Below are positions 45,056-55,782 of a stretch of DNA of 64,000 nucleotides, in pieces (within the stretch, counting starts at the first letter, position 1; each line of letters starts with the position of its first letter). The DNA comes from Microbulbifer sp. MKSA007 (GTDB lineage Bacteria; Pseudomonadota; Gammaproteobacteria; Pseudomonadales; Cellvibrionaceae): assembly GCA_032615215.1 (NCBI GenBank), contig CP128433.1, positions 558,001-622,000 of the forward strand, in the 5' to 3' direction. A model generated the notes under the pieces. It saw nothing but the letters and a program-made list of their open reading frames with translations, had not been told where the DNA came from and made no database searches. The position numbers and the translations under genes were made by a program.

Positions 45056-45522
45056 CGCGGCGTGGAGCTTCCCAAGTGCTGGAGTAGCTGCCATTCGTCA
45101 CCGGAAACTGGCTGGATAGACAGGCGCCCCTGTTTTACCAGCACCATCTCAGCCAATTGGGGGATGCCCTTGATTTCTGCGAGGGGCACCGGCCGTTGGA
45201 ACTCACTTCGCCAGCGAATATCCACGCAGTACCAGCGCGGTTTATCTTCGCTGGCCTTGGGGTCAAAGTACTTGCTTTCCGGGTCGAACTGGGCCGGATC
45301 GGGGTAGGCAGAGCGAACCACTACAGCGGTGCCCACAACTGCCGGCACCTTACAGGCACTGTGATAAAACAGCACGCCATCTCCTTCCTTCACCTTATCG
45401 CGCAAAAAATTGCGTGCCTGATAATTGCGGATACCATCCCAGCTACCGCAACCGCTGGATTCGGCAGCGAGGTCCTGGAGGCTGTATTCATCGGGCTCAG
45501 ATTTAAATAACCAGTACGTCAT
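45052..45522 (-). CDS. EVE-domain protein
   Basis: 156 residues, a single EVE domain (PUA-like fold). WLFKSEPDEYS, WDGIRNYQARNFLRDKVKEGDGVLFYHS and VLVKQGRLSIQPV are the family blocks. EVE/PUA-like domains bind modified bases in DNA or RNA. Start ATG 45522; an upstream in-frame start at 45654 would overlap the histidine kinase gene's control region. Confidence 0.9.
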   Translation of the reverse strand: MTYWLFKSEPDEYSLQDLAAESSGCGSWDGIRNYQARNFLRDKVKEGDGVLFYHSACKVPAVVGTAVVVRSAYPDPAQFDPESKYFDPKASEDKPRWYCVDIRWRSEFQRPVPLAEIKGIPQLAEMVLVKQGRLSIQPVSGDEWQLLQHLGSSTPR

Positions 45523-45643
45523 GCGGCAGTTTGTCTCTTTGCTGCGCCGGTTGGTGTTTCGCCGGCTTTCGACGCCATTTAGTATGAAGCTGCCGATTAG
45601 TGTCAAATCGGCGCATAGATTTTTACCCAATAAGCGGGAGATT

Positions 45644-46732
45644 ATGGGAAGCAAAACACTTCAGTGGCTCTCACAGAAGCTGGCCAGTCGTCGCTCACAG
45701 TACTGGGCCCTGCAGCTTTCTGGTTGGGGGGGCTATACGCTGTTGACCTTTGTAGGCAGTTTTTTCTGGGTGAATGATCACTGGATTCACTCTGGTTACA
45801 TCATAGTTGCCACTACAGCGGGGGTTGTTCTCAGCGAGAGCATGCGTTTGGGTTTTCACCGCCTGTGGAGTAAGCCTCCGGCACTGAGATTGCTAGGCTC
45901 TTTACTGCTGGTGGTAATGGCGGCAGTGATTTGGGCAGCAATTAAATTCGCCGGCTCCCTGTGGCTTTATGGTCACGACGGTGATGAGCACCCGGCACTC
46001 CTGGCTATCTACTGGTTCACCTATTCATTTCTGATTCTGATGACCTGGGCGGCGCTCTATTACGGCATCAAGTATTACCGCTCCTCTCAGGCGCAGCAGG
46101 AGAAGGCGCTGCGGGCGGAATCAATGGCGCACCAGGCTCAATTAAAAATGTTGCGCTACCAGTTAAATCCGCACTTCCTGTTTAATACGCTCAACGCAAT
46201 TTCTACTTTGATCCTCGATAATGACGGGCGCACGGCCAACAATATGGTGACGCGCCTGTCCCAATTCTTGCGCCACTCTCTGGATAATGACCCTATGCAG
46301 AAGGTCACCCTGGCGAAGGAAGTTGAGGCGCTGATGTTGTATCTGGACATTGAGAAGGTACGCTTCGCCGATCGCTTGGGGGTGAATCTGGATTTACAGG
46401 GGGAGTCGCCCCAGGCTCTGGTGCCGAGCCTGTTGTTGCAACCGTTGGTTGAAAACGCGATCAAATACGGGATTTCACAGCTGGAGTGGGGCGGTGAGAT
46501 TGGCATCAAGTCACGGGTTTTCGCCGGCGAATTGTTACTGGAGGTCAGTGATAACGGCCCCGGCATGTCGGAAGAGGAGCTGCGCCTGATTGGCAAAGGC
46601 TACGGAGTGGGTATTCGCAATACCTGTGAGCGCCTTAAGGCCCTTTATGGCGATGACCAGAGAGTGCGTTTCCGCAACCGCCCAGAAGGGGGCTTGTCGG
46701 TAAATATTCGTATTCCCTTTGAACAGGAATAA
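45644..46732 (+). CDS. LytS/AlgZ-type sensor histidine kinase
   Basis: 362 residues. Four hydrophobic segments in residues 20-150, then the His_kinase family box RYQLNPHFLFNTLNAISTLI with the phospho-acceptor His, NAIKYG as the N-box, and SDNGPGM as the G-box. The signal is unknown. ATG 45644 follows GCGGGAG. Four bases before its response regulator, with which it forms a two-component pair. Confidence 0.9.
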   Translation: MGSKTLQWLSQKLASRRSQYWALQLSGWGGYTLLTFVGSFFWVNDHWIHSGYIIVATTAGVVLSESMRLGFHRLWSKPPALRLLGSLLLVVMAAVIWAAIKFAGSLWLYGHDGDEHPALLAIYWFTYSFLILMTWAALYYGIKYYRSSQAQQEKALRAESMAHQAQLKMLRYQLNPHFLFNTLNAISTLILDNDGRTANNMVTRLSQFLRHSLDNDPMQKVTLAKEVEALMLYLDIEKVRFADRLGVNLDLQGESPQALVPSLLLQPLVENAIKYGISQLEWGGEIGIKSRVFAGELLLEVSDNGPGMSEEELRLIGKGYGVGIRNTCERLKALYGDDQRVRFRNRPEGGLSVNIRIPFEQE

Positions 46733-46736
46733 AGAG

Positions 46737-47552
46737 ATGAGTGGAGTAGAGACCCTGAGGGCGATCGTTGTCGATGATGAACCCCTGGCTCGTCGCGGTT
46801 TGCGGCTGCGCCTGGAGCAGATGGCTAATATCGAGGTGGTTGCAGAGAGCGGCAATGGTCGCGATGCGTTAGACAAAATACTAGAGCTGAAGCCCAATGT
46901 AGCATTTGTGGATATCCAGATGCCCGGCGTAAACGGTTTGCAACTGGTTCAGTTGATTCCGGTGGACTCTCTACCTCATGTCGTTTTTGTCACGGCCTAC
47001 GACCAGTATGCGGTAGAGGCTTTTGAAATCAATGCGGTGGACTACGTATTAAAACCCATCGAAGAAGAGCGCTTGGAGTTGGCTCTTACCCGAGTCAGGG
47101 AACAGAGAGCTAACGCTGATATCGCTAACCAACGAGAGCAATTACTTGAAGCTGTTGCCGATTTGACCAAGGAATCCCCTGAGGTGCTGGAGCAGAAGCT
47201 GGTTAGCGGGCAATTTGCCGGCAGTGCCTATCCGGACAAAATTGCAGTGAAAGATGCGGGCAAAATAACTTTGGTGCCCTCCAGTGAAATCGACTGGATC
47301 GATGCTGCCGGTGATTATATGTGCGTTCACGCTCGGGGTGAGACCCATGTGATGCGTATCACCATGAAAGAACTGGAGCAGCAGTTGGACCCGAAACTTT
47401 TCCAGCGCATACACCGTTCAACCATCGTCAATTTAAGTCGGGTAAGGGAAATACGTGCCCATATTAATGGCGAATACCATCTGGTGTTAGATAGCGGTGA
47501 ATGTTTAAAAATGAGCCGCAGCTATAAAAATAAAGTCCAGCACTTCCTCTGA
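46737..47552 (+). CDS. LytTR-type response regulator
   Basis: 271 residues. Receiver: VVDDEPLARRG acidic pair (D13, D14), phospho-acceptor D59 (AFVDIQMPG), and Lys in VLKPIEE. The DNA-binding LytTR domain (about 165-270) has IHRSTIVNLSRVREI. Partner of the preceding kinase. The AlgR/LytR class binds direct repeats; the targets may include the RND pump that follows. Confidence 0.93.
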   Translation: MSGVETLRAIVVDDEPLARRGLRLRLEQMANIEVVAESGNGRDALDKILELKPNVAFVDIQMPGVNGLQLVQLIPVDSLPHVVFVTAYDQYAVEAFEINAVDYVLKPIEEERLELALTRVREQRANADIANQREQLLEAVADLTKESPEVLEQKLVSGQFAGSAYPDKIAVKDAGKITLVPSSEIDWIDAAGDYMCVHARGETHVMRITMKELEQQLDPKLFQRIHRSTIVNLSRVREIRAHINGEYHLVLDSGECLKMSRSYKNKVQHFL

Positions 47553-47579
47553 TTCATAACTTTTATATGGCTCTCGGTT

Positions 47580-47622
47580 GAGGCAGCAAAGCAGCTGGGT
47601 TTTTCAGCTATAGCGCTGCCTC
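47580..47622. terminator. Nested stem-loop after the response regulator
   Basis: Outer GAGGCAGC (47580-47587) / GCTGCCTC (47615-47622) and inner AGCTG (47593-47597) / CAGCT (47605-47609). No T-run; placed between the regulator and the RND genes. Confidence 0.5.
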
Positions 47623-47784
47623 TAAATACATGGATTTCATTTTGTGAATTTGTATTTTCTTTCCGGCGAATAAACGGGCTCTTCATGGCCTGATCGAATT
47701 TTCCTGGCAACTAGTCGCAATTGCCTTGTAAGGAATTCATATTCCGCTAGCCTTCAGTCCCAATAAAAAACTGGGGCTGAAGTA

Positions 47785-50700
47785 ATGGCATTAACACGCG
47801 CCGCTTTAAAAAATCCCGCTGCTGCGGGGGTCGCAGTGGTTATGGCTGTTCTGCTTGGAGCTTTCCTCGCCAGCCAGCTGCCGGTTCAACTTTTCCCCGA
47901 TATCGACAATCCTCGTATCGCTATCCAGGCAGGCTGGAGAGCGGCCGCACCGAAAGAGGTGGAGGCGGAAATTGTCGAGCCGATCGAATCCGTATTACAG
48001 GGCCTCACCGGTCTGGAAATGATGCAAGTCAACGCCGGTCGCGGTGGCGCCTGGGCAAACCTGGAATTTGCCATGGGCACCGATATGAACAAGGTGCTGA
48101 TTGATGTTATCAGTCGTATGAGCAGCCTGCCGCCACTGCCCCGGGATGCGGAGCCACCGCGAGTAATGCTGGGTGGCTGGGGTGGCGATGCCACAGCACT
48201 GACCTATTTCTTTCTGCAAAAATTACCTGATAACCAGAATAACCTGGATGACTACGCTGGCCTGATCGAAGATGTACTGCGCCCGGAGTTGGAGTCGGTG
48301 CCCGGGGTTGCCAGTGTCCAGGCCCAGTCTGGGAGTGCGGCACAGGAAGAGTTACAGATTATTTTTGATCCCTGGAAAGCAGCTGAACTGGGAGTAGAGC
48401 TGCCTACAGTGAGTCGGCAGCTGGCGTCTGCCAGGGATGTCTCCGGCGGATTTACCGACGTGGGGCGTCGTCGCTATACCCTGCGCTTTGTCGGCGAGTA
48501 TGAACCCAGAGACTTATCCGAATTAGTGTTGGAATGGCGCAATGGACAGCCGGTGCGCCTGGGCGATATTGCTGAGGTCAAGGTGGGGCCGTCAGAATCC
48601 CGCGGTGTCACCACGCAGAATGGCAACCCGGCAGTTTCTCTCCGTATTAACCGTACCAACAATGCCAATATGCTGGCTACTTTGGAGCGGGTTAAGCAAA
48701 AAGTCGCTGAGCTGAATGAAACTAAATTGAAAGCTGAGCAGCTTGTGCTGGTGCAATCATTTGATGCATCAGTATTTGTTTATCGGGCTTTAAACTTGCT
48801 CGGCGGTAATATGATTTTAGGTATCGTATTAGCTGTCGGAGTGCTCTGGTGGTTTATGCGACGCATGCGTGCGACCTTGATCGTTGCCGCAGCGATTCCA
48901 ATTTCATTACTTTCGACCTTTGTGGTGCTGTCGGCCGCAGGCCGCAGTGTGAATGTAATTTCTCTGGCGGGACTGGCCTTTGCCACCGGTATGGTGCTCG
49001 ATGCTGCGATCGTAGTGTTGGAGAATATTGTGCGCCTGAGAGAAAAAGGTCGGGGGGCAGAGGAGGCTGCGGAGCAGGGTGCAGGCCAGGTGTGGGGTGC
49101 ACTGTTGGCCAGTACTGCGACAACCGTTGCGATATTCCTTCCGGTATTTTTCCTTAACAGTGTCGAAGGGCAGGTCTTCGGTGACCTGGCCCTGACTATT
49201 GCTGTGGCTGTGGTGTTTTCCCTGTTGGTTGCGGTGGCTGTGGTTCCCCTGGCTGCGCGTTTGTGGCTACCCTCTATCTCTACTGAAGACCGTCTCTCCC
49301 GAGTGTGGGAAAAAATAACTGCGCGGGTAATGGCTTTGACGAGTACCAGGACCCGCCGTTGGCAGGTGATCGGGGGCTTTTATTAATGCCCATGGTTGCG
49401 ACTTATTTATTCTTACCAAACCTGGATTATTTACCGCCGGTAAAAAGAGATGCAGTTGATGTGTGGATGAATTTCCCCGCATCCACTAATACCAAAACTT
49501 TAGAAACAGAAATCGTCAACGAGTTGGATAAGCGCATGGCACCCTACATGAGTGGTGAGCGCGAACCAGCCCTGAAGAACTACTACGTGATCACCTGGCC
49601 GAATGGCGGCACTATGGGAGTGCGGGTTAAGGATATGGATCAAGCCAAGGAGATGGAGAGAATCCTGCGGGAAGAAATCCTGGTGGATATTCCTGATTTC
49701 CAGGGATTTGCTGCGCGGGGTAATCTGTTTGGCCAATTCGGTGGTGACCGCAACATTGCTTTACATCTGCAATCCCGTGATGCCGAAGCATTGATGCGTG
49801 CGGCTGCCCTTGGGGTGGAGGTTGTTGAAGAGGTGATGCCGGGAACGCCGGTGCAGACCAACCCGGGCTTATCTTTATCAGAACCTGAATTGACAGTGCG
49901 CCCCAATGATCGCGCAATGTTGGAGCAGGGTTGGAATCGCCAGGATATGGGCGGACTGGTTCGAACGCTGGGCAATGGTCTCTATGTCGGCGAGTATTTT
50001 GACGGTGAAAAGCGCCTGGATATTATTTTTAAAGCGCAGCCCTGGAGTACTCCCGAGCAACTGCAAAATACGCCGCTGGTAACGCCCCGTGGAGAAGTGG
50101 TGCCGCTCAGTCAGCTGGCCAGTGTGGAGCGGACTGTGGGGCCGGGCAGTTTGCGCCGGGTTGATGGTCGGCGCACTATTACACTGAATATAGTACCGCC
50201 GGAAGAGGTGTCCCTAGAAGAGGTGCGCGCACAGCTGGAAACGGATGTATTGCCGAAGATTCGCGAAGCTCTGCCCGCTGACGGGAGTATTTTGGTGGGA
50301 GGAAATGCCAGTGACTTGGATAAGGCGTTGGCTTCGCTTTCCAAGAATTTCCTGTTAGCGCTGCTAATTTTATTCCTGCTGATGAGTGCACTGTTCCGCT
50401 CCTTGCGGGATGCCTCTCTGGTACTGCTCACCGTGCCCCTGGCGACAGTGGGCGGCGTGTTGGCGCTACAAATTTTAAACTTGATCGATTTCCAACCACT
50501 GGATCTGCTCACCATGATTGGCTTTGTGATATTGCTAGGCCTGGTGGTGAATAATGCTATTTTGCTGGTACACCAGACGCGAGCGGCAGAAGTGGCGGGT
50601 AGCACTCGGGTGGACGCGGTAGAGCAGGCTTTACGCCTGCGTTTGCGCCCTATTTTTATGAGTACCCTGACCAGCGTGTTTGGCATGTTGCCACTGTTGG

Positions 50701-50879
50701 TTGCTCCCGGTGAGGGCAGTGTTATTTACCGCGGCCTGGCCGCAGTGATTGTGGGCGGCATGGCAGTGAGCACGCTCTTTACCCTGGTTTTATTGCCGGC
50801 ATTACTGCAAACCGGCAGCCTGCCGCTACCCAAATTTACGGCTATGCGCGAAAGGTTTGCCCTGAGGAGTTCACAATGA
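47785..50879 (+). CDS. RND efflux permease, split by an apparent frameshift
   Basis: Proton-driven inner-membrane pump. N-terminal signature ASQLPVQLFPDIDNPRIAIQAGWRAAAPKEVEAEIVEPIESVLQGL in one frame up to a stop at 49386; a second frame from 49305 carries the C-terminal half (FIGLLGLVVNNAILLVHQTR-like repeats) to 50879. Adding one G in the G5 run at 49372-49376 gives …WQVIGGLLLMPMVATYLF… and 1031 residues, the normal length. Works with the adaptor gene that follows. The substrate is unknown; the FPDIDNPRI type is found in multidrug and metal pumps. If real, the break would inactivate it. Confidence 0.85.
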
Positions 50880-51994
50880 AGAAATTACTCGCAGGTATCG
50901 TTTTATCTCTGAGTGCCAATGGCGTTTGGGCACAGGGTGATCCTATTGCGGTATTGGTGGATCGGGCCCAAGTTCGGGAAATTGCTCCGAGTCAGTGGTC
51001 TGCAGGTGAGGTGGTGAGCCGACGGGATATCCTGGTTTCTTCTGAACTGGATGGTGTGTTGGAATTTGTCGCTGAGCCCGGCAGCTTTATTAAAAAGGGT
51101 GAGCGCCTGGCCGAGCTGGACAGTACTCATTGGCGATTACAGCTGCGCAATAGTGACAGCCGTATTGCACAATTGCGTGCGCGGTTGACCTATATGGATG
51201 CTCAGTTAAATCGACTGAGTAAGTTGGCGGAAACCAATAGTACCTCTCGAGCCGCATTGGAAGAGCAGCAGGCTGAGCGCGAGGCAATGGCTCAGGACCT
51301 GATTGCGGCTCAAATTGAGCGCGACCGCCGGGCCTATGAATTATCTAAAACAGCCATTGATGCAACCTTTGATACTTTAGTGGTGAGCCGCGAATTACAG
51401 GCGGGAGAATATGTGCGCACCGGTTCGGAATTACTGCGAGCCCTGGATATGTCACAGATGGAAGTGGAGGCGGATATTCCCTTGACGGCTCTGCCGCTGA
51501 TTCGCATCGGTGACACAGTGGCGCTGCGCAGTGATTCTGTCTCTCTGCCGGGAGAGGCACGGGTGGATGATCAATTATTTAGCGGCCGGGTACGTCAATT
51601 TGTGCCTGTGGCCAGCGATCGCTCCCGGCGAGTTAAGCTGATGGTAACTTTGCCACAGAGTGCGCCGGAGCAGTGGGACTGGATTGTCGGTATGCCGGTA
51701 CAGGTCTCTGTGCCCATTGCGCAGGCGCAGGCCACCATGTCTGTGCCAAGGGATGCCTTGGTTTTAAGAAATGGCGATACCTTCGTATATCGAGTGGGCG
51801 AGGAGGATAAGGCTGAGCGATTATCTGTGCGTATCGGCAGTGGCGATGGTGAATGGGTGTCGGTAAGCGGTGATCTCACCAAGGGCGATCGTGTGATAGT
51901 GCGTGGTGCTGAGCGCTTGCAGCCCGGACAGGAAGTTAAAGTGCTGTCGGAAGTGGTGCGAGATAAAGAGCCATTACAGGCGGGCAGTGGCTAA
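50876..51994 (+). CDS. RND periplasmic adaptor (membrane fusion protein)
   Basis: 372 residues with a signal peptide (MKKLLAGIVLSLSANGVWA). Barrel-sandwich hybrid FVAEPGSFIKKGERLAELDSTHW, a coiled-coil hairpin (about 80-145), then a beta-barrel with VSVPIAQAQATMSVPRDALVLRNGDTFVYRV. Links the RND pump to an outer-membrane channel. Overlaps the permease by 4 bases (ATGA). Confidence 0.92.
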   Translation: MKKLLAGIVLSLSANGVWAQGDPIAVLVDRAQVREIAPSQWSAGEVVSRRDILVSSELDGVLEFVAEPGSFIKKGERLAELDSTHWRLQLRNSDSRIAQLRARLTYMDAQLNRLSKLAETNSTSRAALEEQQAEREAMAQDLIAAQIERDRRAYELSKTAIDATFDTLVVSRELQAGEYVRTGSELLRALDMSQMEVEADIPLTALPLIRIGDTVALRSDSVSLPGEARVDDQLFSGRVRQFVPVASDRSRRVKLMVTLPQSAPEQWDWIVGMPVQVSVPIAQAQATMSVPRDALVLRNGDTFVYRVGEEDKAERLSVRIGSGDGEWVSVSGDLTKGDRVIVRGAERLQPGQEVKVLSEVVRDKEPLQAGSG

Positions 51995-52125
51995 TTCCTG
52001 ATTTTTCCTGAAGGCCTTCTGATCAAATACAGGGTGACTCGCTGCTTGTGATCGCCCTGGCCCTCCTAATCTTTCACCAAGTAATGATGTTCCCTCCCCA
52101 TCCAAACTATTTGTGGGTACATCGA

Positions 52126-52144
52126 CTAAATAATAATCATTCGC
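52126..52144. promoter_or_regulatory. Probable Fur box before the TonB receptor
   Basis: CTAAATAATAATCATTCGC matches 13 of 19 positions of the consensus GATAATGATAATCATTATC and lies 90 bases upstream of the receptor start. Suggests iron repression. Confidence 0.65.
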
Positions 52145-52232
52145 ATTGACTGACGTATATTTCTTCAAATATCATCCGCTCCGTTTATGGTGCCCCTGCA
52201 CCGTTCACTGATTTGGAATGAGGTTTTAGCCG

Positions 52233-54332
52233 ATGAAAATTAACGGCTTAATGAAGAAAAAAGCGCTGTCAGCCTGGATTGCTGCCGCCGTGCTCGCCCC
52301 GCTGGGAAGTTCTGCTTGGTCTGCTGAAAGCGAAACTGCTGAAACCATGGAAGAAGTCAGTGTCTACGGAGAGCAGGAAGAGACCAGTACTGCCTCTCGC
52401 CTAAGCCTATCTGTTTACGATACTCCGCAAACGGTAACAACTGTATCCCAAGCTCAAATCCAGGACTTTGCCCTACAGGATATTAATGAGCTGCTGAAAT
52501 ATACCCCAGGGGTAACCGTAGAGAACGTAGAGACGGATCGTACTTATTACACCGCTCGCGGCTTTGATATTGTGAACTTCCAATACGATGGAATCGGTGT
52601 TCCCTTTTCCTCTGGTTTATCCCATGGGCATCAAGACACCGCGATATTCGACCAGGTTGAAGTGGTGAAGGGCGCAGCAGCTCTGACCACAGGTCTGGCT
52701 AACCCCTCAGCGACGGTTAACTTTATCCGCAAGCGTCCGACAGAAGAGTTCAAGGCGGGTGTAGATCTGGTTGTCGGTGAAGAGGGACGTTTGCGCACCC
52801 AGGGAGATATCTCAGGTTCTATCAGCGATAACGTCCGAGGACGGTTGGTGGTTGCAGAGGATCAGGCTGACTCTTATCTTGACCGCTACGAAACTGACGG
52901 CAGTGTCTACTACGGTATTGTGGAAGCAGATTTGACTGACTCCACCACCCTGACCTTAGGCCGCAGCCAAAATCGCAGTGAAACCGATGGCAGCATGTCC
53001 GGTGCCCTGCCACTTTACTACACCGATGGCAGCGCTACCGATTACGATGTTTCCACAAGTACGGCACCAGACTGGGCTTTCCGCAATGTAGACAGAACCC
53101 AGACTTTTGTTGAACTGAAGCAGGGTCTTTCCGCAAACTGGTCCGTCACTGCATTACTGACCCAGAATGAAATCGATATGGATGTCGAGGAGATGTATGT
53201 CTACGGCACTCCAGACAGAGAGACCGAACTGGGTTTATATGGATATGCGTTTGGCTACAAGTTGGATGAAAAGCAAAAGATTGCGGATGTATTCCTGTCA
53301 GGAACCTACAATTTGTTCGGCCGCGATCACGAATTGGTGGTGGGTGCCAACTATGCAGATATCGAACTAAGCGGCCAATCTTTCTACAGCTACTCCGACG
53401 GTTATCCGGTTCTTGGCAGTGACTGGGCTAATGGCACAACGGCGCGGCCTGACTTTGTTGATTTTGATCCTTATGAAGATGGCCACAAAGACGATCAAGA
53501 ACACAAGTCCCTGTACTTTGCCACTCGTTTGAATATTACCGACAGCCTGTCTTTATTGGCCGGCGCACGCAAAATGGAAGTGGAACAATCCGGCTACAAT
53601 TATGGTGTTGATGCTGACACTTCGGCGGATGAAACTGTTCCCTATGTAGGGGCCACTTTTGATTTGAACGATAGTTTCTCATTCTACGGTAGCTATACTG
53701 AAGTCTTTACCCCGCAGTCTTGGGTTAACCCTGAATTTAAACCACTGGGCGCCGCAGAGGGAGATAGTTCCGAGGTGGGGTTTAAGTACTCCCTTGCGGG
53801 TGGACAAGCAACGGCTAGTGTTGGGCTATTTGAATCCAACCTGAATAATCTCGGTGAATACCTAGATAAGGTTGATGGAAAGAATGTTTACGAGAGTGGT
53901 GATTTCACTACAAAGGGCGTTGAGCTGGAGCTAATCGGTTCAATTACCGAGAATTTCAATGTTAGTTTTGGCCTTACCCACTTAAGTGAAGTAGTCAATA
54001 AAGACGGTGAGGAAGATCGCACTTATATTCCGCGCAACACCCTGAAGGTGGCCGTGGCCTACGATTTACCTCAAGTTCAAGGCTTGAAGTTCGGAGGCGG
54101 TATCAATTGGCAGGATGATATTTACATTGAGCCTGTCGAGGGTGTTCGTGTAGAGCAGGATAGCTATGCGTTGCTCAGCGCCTTTGCCAAGTATGATATT
54201 TCTGATGCTTTAACGGTTGGCCTCAATATTGATAACCTGACCAACGAGAAATATATCAACAGCCTCTATTGGACCCAGGGCTATTACGGCGCTCCGCGTC
54301 AGGCACAATTGAGTGTGAGCTGGCGCTACTAA
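52233..54332 (+). CDS. TonB-dependent siderophore receptor
   Basis: 699 residues, outer-membrane beta-barrel. A signal peptide (to about residue 33), then the plug (DTPQTVTTVSQAQIQDFALQDINELLKYTPGVTVENVETDR, ARGFDIVNFQYDGIG). The C-terminus QAQLSVSWRY ends with an aromatic. The FhuE/FpvA type of ferric-siderophore receptor, presumably fed by TonB. Fur-like box and PepSY partner support iron import. Confidence 0.93.
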   Translation: MKINGLMKKKALSAWIAAAVLAPLGSSAWSAESETAETMEEVSVYGEQEETSTASRLSLSVYDTPQTVTTVSQAQIQDFALQDINELLKYTPGVTVENVETDRTYYTARGFDIVNFQYDGIGVPFSSGLSHGHQDTAIFDQVEVVKGAAALTTGLANPSATVNFIRKRPTEEFKAGVDLVVGEEGRLRTQGDISGSISDNVRGRLVVAEDQADSYLDRYETDGSVYYGIVEADLTDSTTLTLGRSQNRSETDGSMSGALPLYYTDGSATDYDVSTSTAPDWAFRNVDRTQTFVELKQGLSANWSVTALLTQNEIDMDVEEMYVYGTPDRETELGLYGYAFGYKLDEKQKIADVFLSGTYNLFGRDHELVVGANYADIELSGQSFYSYSDGYPVLGSDWANGTTARPDFVDFDPYEDGHKDDQEHKSLYFATRLNITDSLSLLAGARKMEVEQSGYNYGVDADTSADETVPYVGATFDLNDSFSFYGSYTEVFTPQSWVNPEFKPLGAAEGDSSEVGFKYSLAGGQATASVGLFESNLNNLGEYLDKVDGKNVYESGDFTTKGVELELIGSITENFNVSFGLTHLSEVVNKDGEEDRTYIPRNTLKVAVAYDLPQVQGLKFGGGINWQDDIYIEPVEGVRVEQDSYALLSAFAKYDISDALTVGLNIDNLTNEKYINSLYWTQGYYGAPRQAQLSVSWRY

Positions 54333-54360
54333 GGCGCCTAGTTAACTCCGTTGCAGTTTA

Positions 54361-54390
54361 ACCCGGTACTTGTGCCGGGTTTTCTGTTTT
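54361..54390 (+). terminator. Terminator-like hairpin after the TonB receptor
   Basis: ACCCGGTAC-TT-GTGCCGGGT is a 9-bp stem (one G-U), followed by TTTCTGTTTTTT. It lies between the receptor and the PepSY gene; it may reduce rather than stop readthrough. Confidence 0.7.
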
Positions 54391-54409
54391 TTAGTTTTAG
54401 GTAAATGTT

Positions 54410-55666
54410 ATGCGTCAAACCCTGGTTCTTTTACATCGTTACCTGGGGCTTACTACTGCGGTCTTCCTGATAGTCACCGGGCTAACCGGCGCTATTATCT
54501 CCTGGGATCACGAACTGGATGAGTGGCTCAATCCCCACTTATATAAAACTACTTCCAGCGGCGAACCCTTAGCCTCTATCGAGTTGGCAGAACGGCTTGA
54601 AGAGTCCTTGCCGCAAGTCCAAATATCCTATTTTGAATTAGTACAGGAGCCTGGGCATACCCAGTATTTCTGGGTAGAGCCTCGAATTGACCCCGCTACC
54701 GGTCAATTCTTTGCGGTGGATTACAACCAGGTATTTGTCGATCCGACCAGTGGGGAAATTGTTGGTAAGCGCGAATGGGGACGTGTCTGGCCGATAACAA
54801 CTGAAACACTGATGTCGTTTTTGTACAAGCTGCATTACAGTTTTCATATTCCTGAATTTTGGGGCACTGACCACTGGGGGATTTGGCTGCTGGGCGTTAT
54901 TGCACTGGTATGGACAGTCGATTGCTTTGTGGGGCTAGCGGTGACTTTACCTCGCCGCAAGAAATCCACTCGAAAGCCATCTCGGACTTGGTGGCAGCGC
55001 TGGAAGCCCGCATGGATGATTAAGGCCGGCGCTGGGCGTGCCAGGCTCACATTTGATTTACATCGTGCGTTCAGCCTGTGGACTTGGGCGCTGCTGCTGA
55101 CAATTGCATTTACGGCCTTCTCGCTGAATCTCTATCGAGAAGTGTTTTTTCCTCTGATGTCGCTGGTATCAGATGTGACTCCGTCGCCCTTGGAAGAGCG
55201 CACACCTAACGATCACAGCAATCCAATTACCCCCTCGTTGTCTTTTCGGGATATAGCCGCGATTGGAGAAAACCAAGCTGCGCAGATTGGCTGGCAGCAA
55301 CCGTTGAATTCCCTGTGGTATGCCCGGGAGTGGGGGATATATCGGGCTGAATTTTTTGATGCCAGCGCAGGGCATGGTGCCGGGGGGGTTGGTCACAAGG
55401 CTCTATTTTTTGATGGCCACAGTGGCGAATATCTCGGAGACTTTATCCCCTGGGAAGGGACGGCAGCAGACTTATTTGTACAGGCGCAATTCCCAGTGCA
55501 TTCCGGTAGGATCCTCGGTCTCCCAGGTCGCATACTGATTTCAATTATGGGGGTGGTGATTGCGATGTTGAGTGTGACTGGAGTTTTAATCTGGTTACGT
55601 AAACGTCGTGTGGCAGTCAGTAGTCGGGTGGATAGCAGGTCTCCCTTGCCGAGTACTGCTGTATAA
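54410..55666 (+). CDS. PepSY-domain transmembrane protein (iron uptake associated)
   Basis: 418 residues, a PepSY-associated TM protein often paired with siderophore receptors. Transmembrane segments near residues 10-32, 160-185, 215-240 and 370-395; conserved LHRYLGLTTAVFLIVTGLTGAIISW at the N-terminus and LHRAFSLWTW in the middle hold histidines that may bind haem. Probably reduces or releases siderophore-bound Fe(III) in the periplasm. The second gene of the iron pair. Confidence 0.88.
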   Translation: MRQTLVLLHRYLGLTTAVFLIVTGLTGAIISWDHELDEWLNPHLYKTTSSGEPLASIELAERLEESLPQVQISYFELVQEPGHTQYFWVEPRIDPATGQFFAVDYNQVFVDPTSGEIVGKREWGRVWPITTETLMSFLYKLHYSFHIPEFWGTDHWGIWLLGVIALVWTVDCFVGLAVTLPRRKKSTRKPSRTWWQRWKPAWMIKAGAGRARLTFDLHRAFSLWTWALLLTIAFTAFSLNLYREVFFPLMSLVSDVTPSPLEERTPNDHSNPITPSLSFRDIAAIGENQAAQIGWQQPLNSLWYAREWGIYRAEFFDASAGHGAGGVGHKALFFDGHSGEYLGDFIPWEGTAADLFVQAQFPVHSGRILGLPGRILISIMGVVIAMLSVTGVLIWLRKRRVAVSSRVDSRSPLPSTAV

Positions 55667-55782
55667 CTCTATTGGTTAGACCAGTGGTAATTGGAGCAAT
55701 TTAATGGCGCTCTAGTTACCGCTTGGGATAGCCTTGGGGATGACTTGTTCGCACCATACCCTTAGTGGATTGCAATTTGCTG

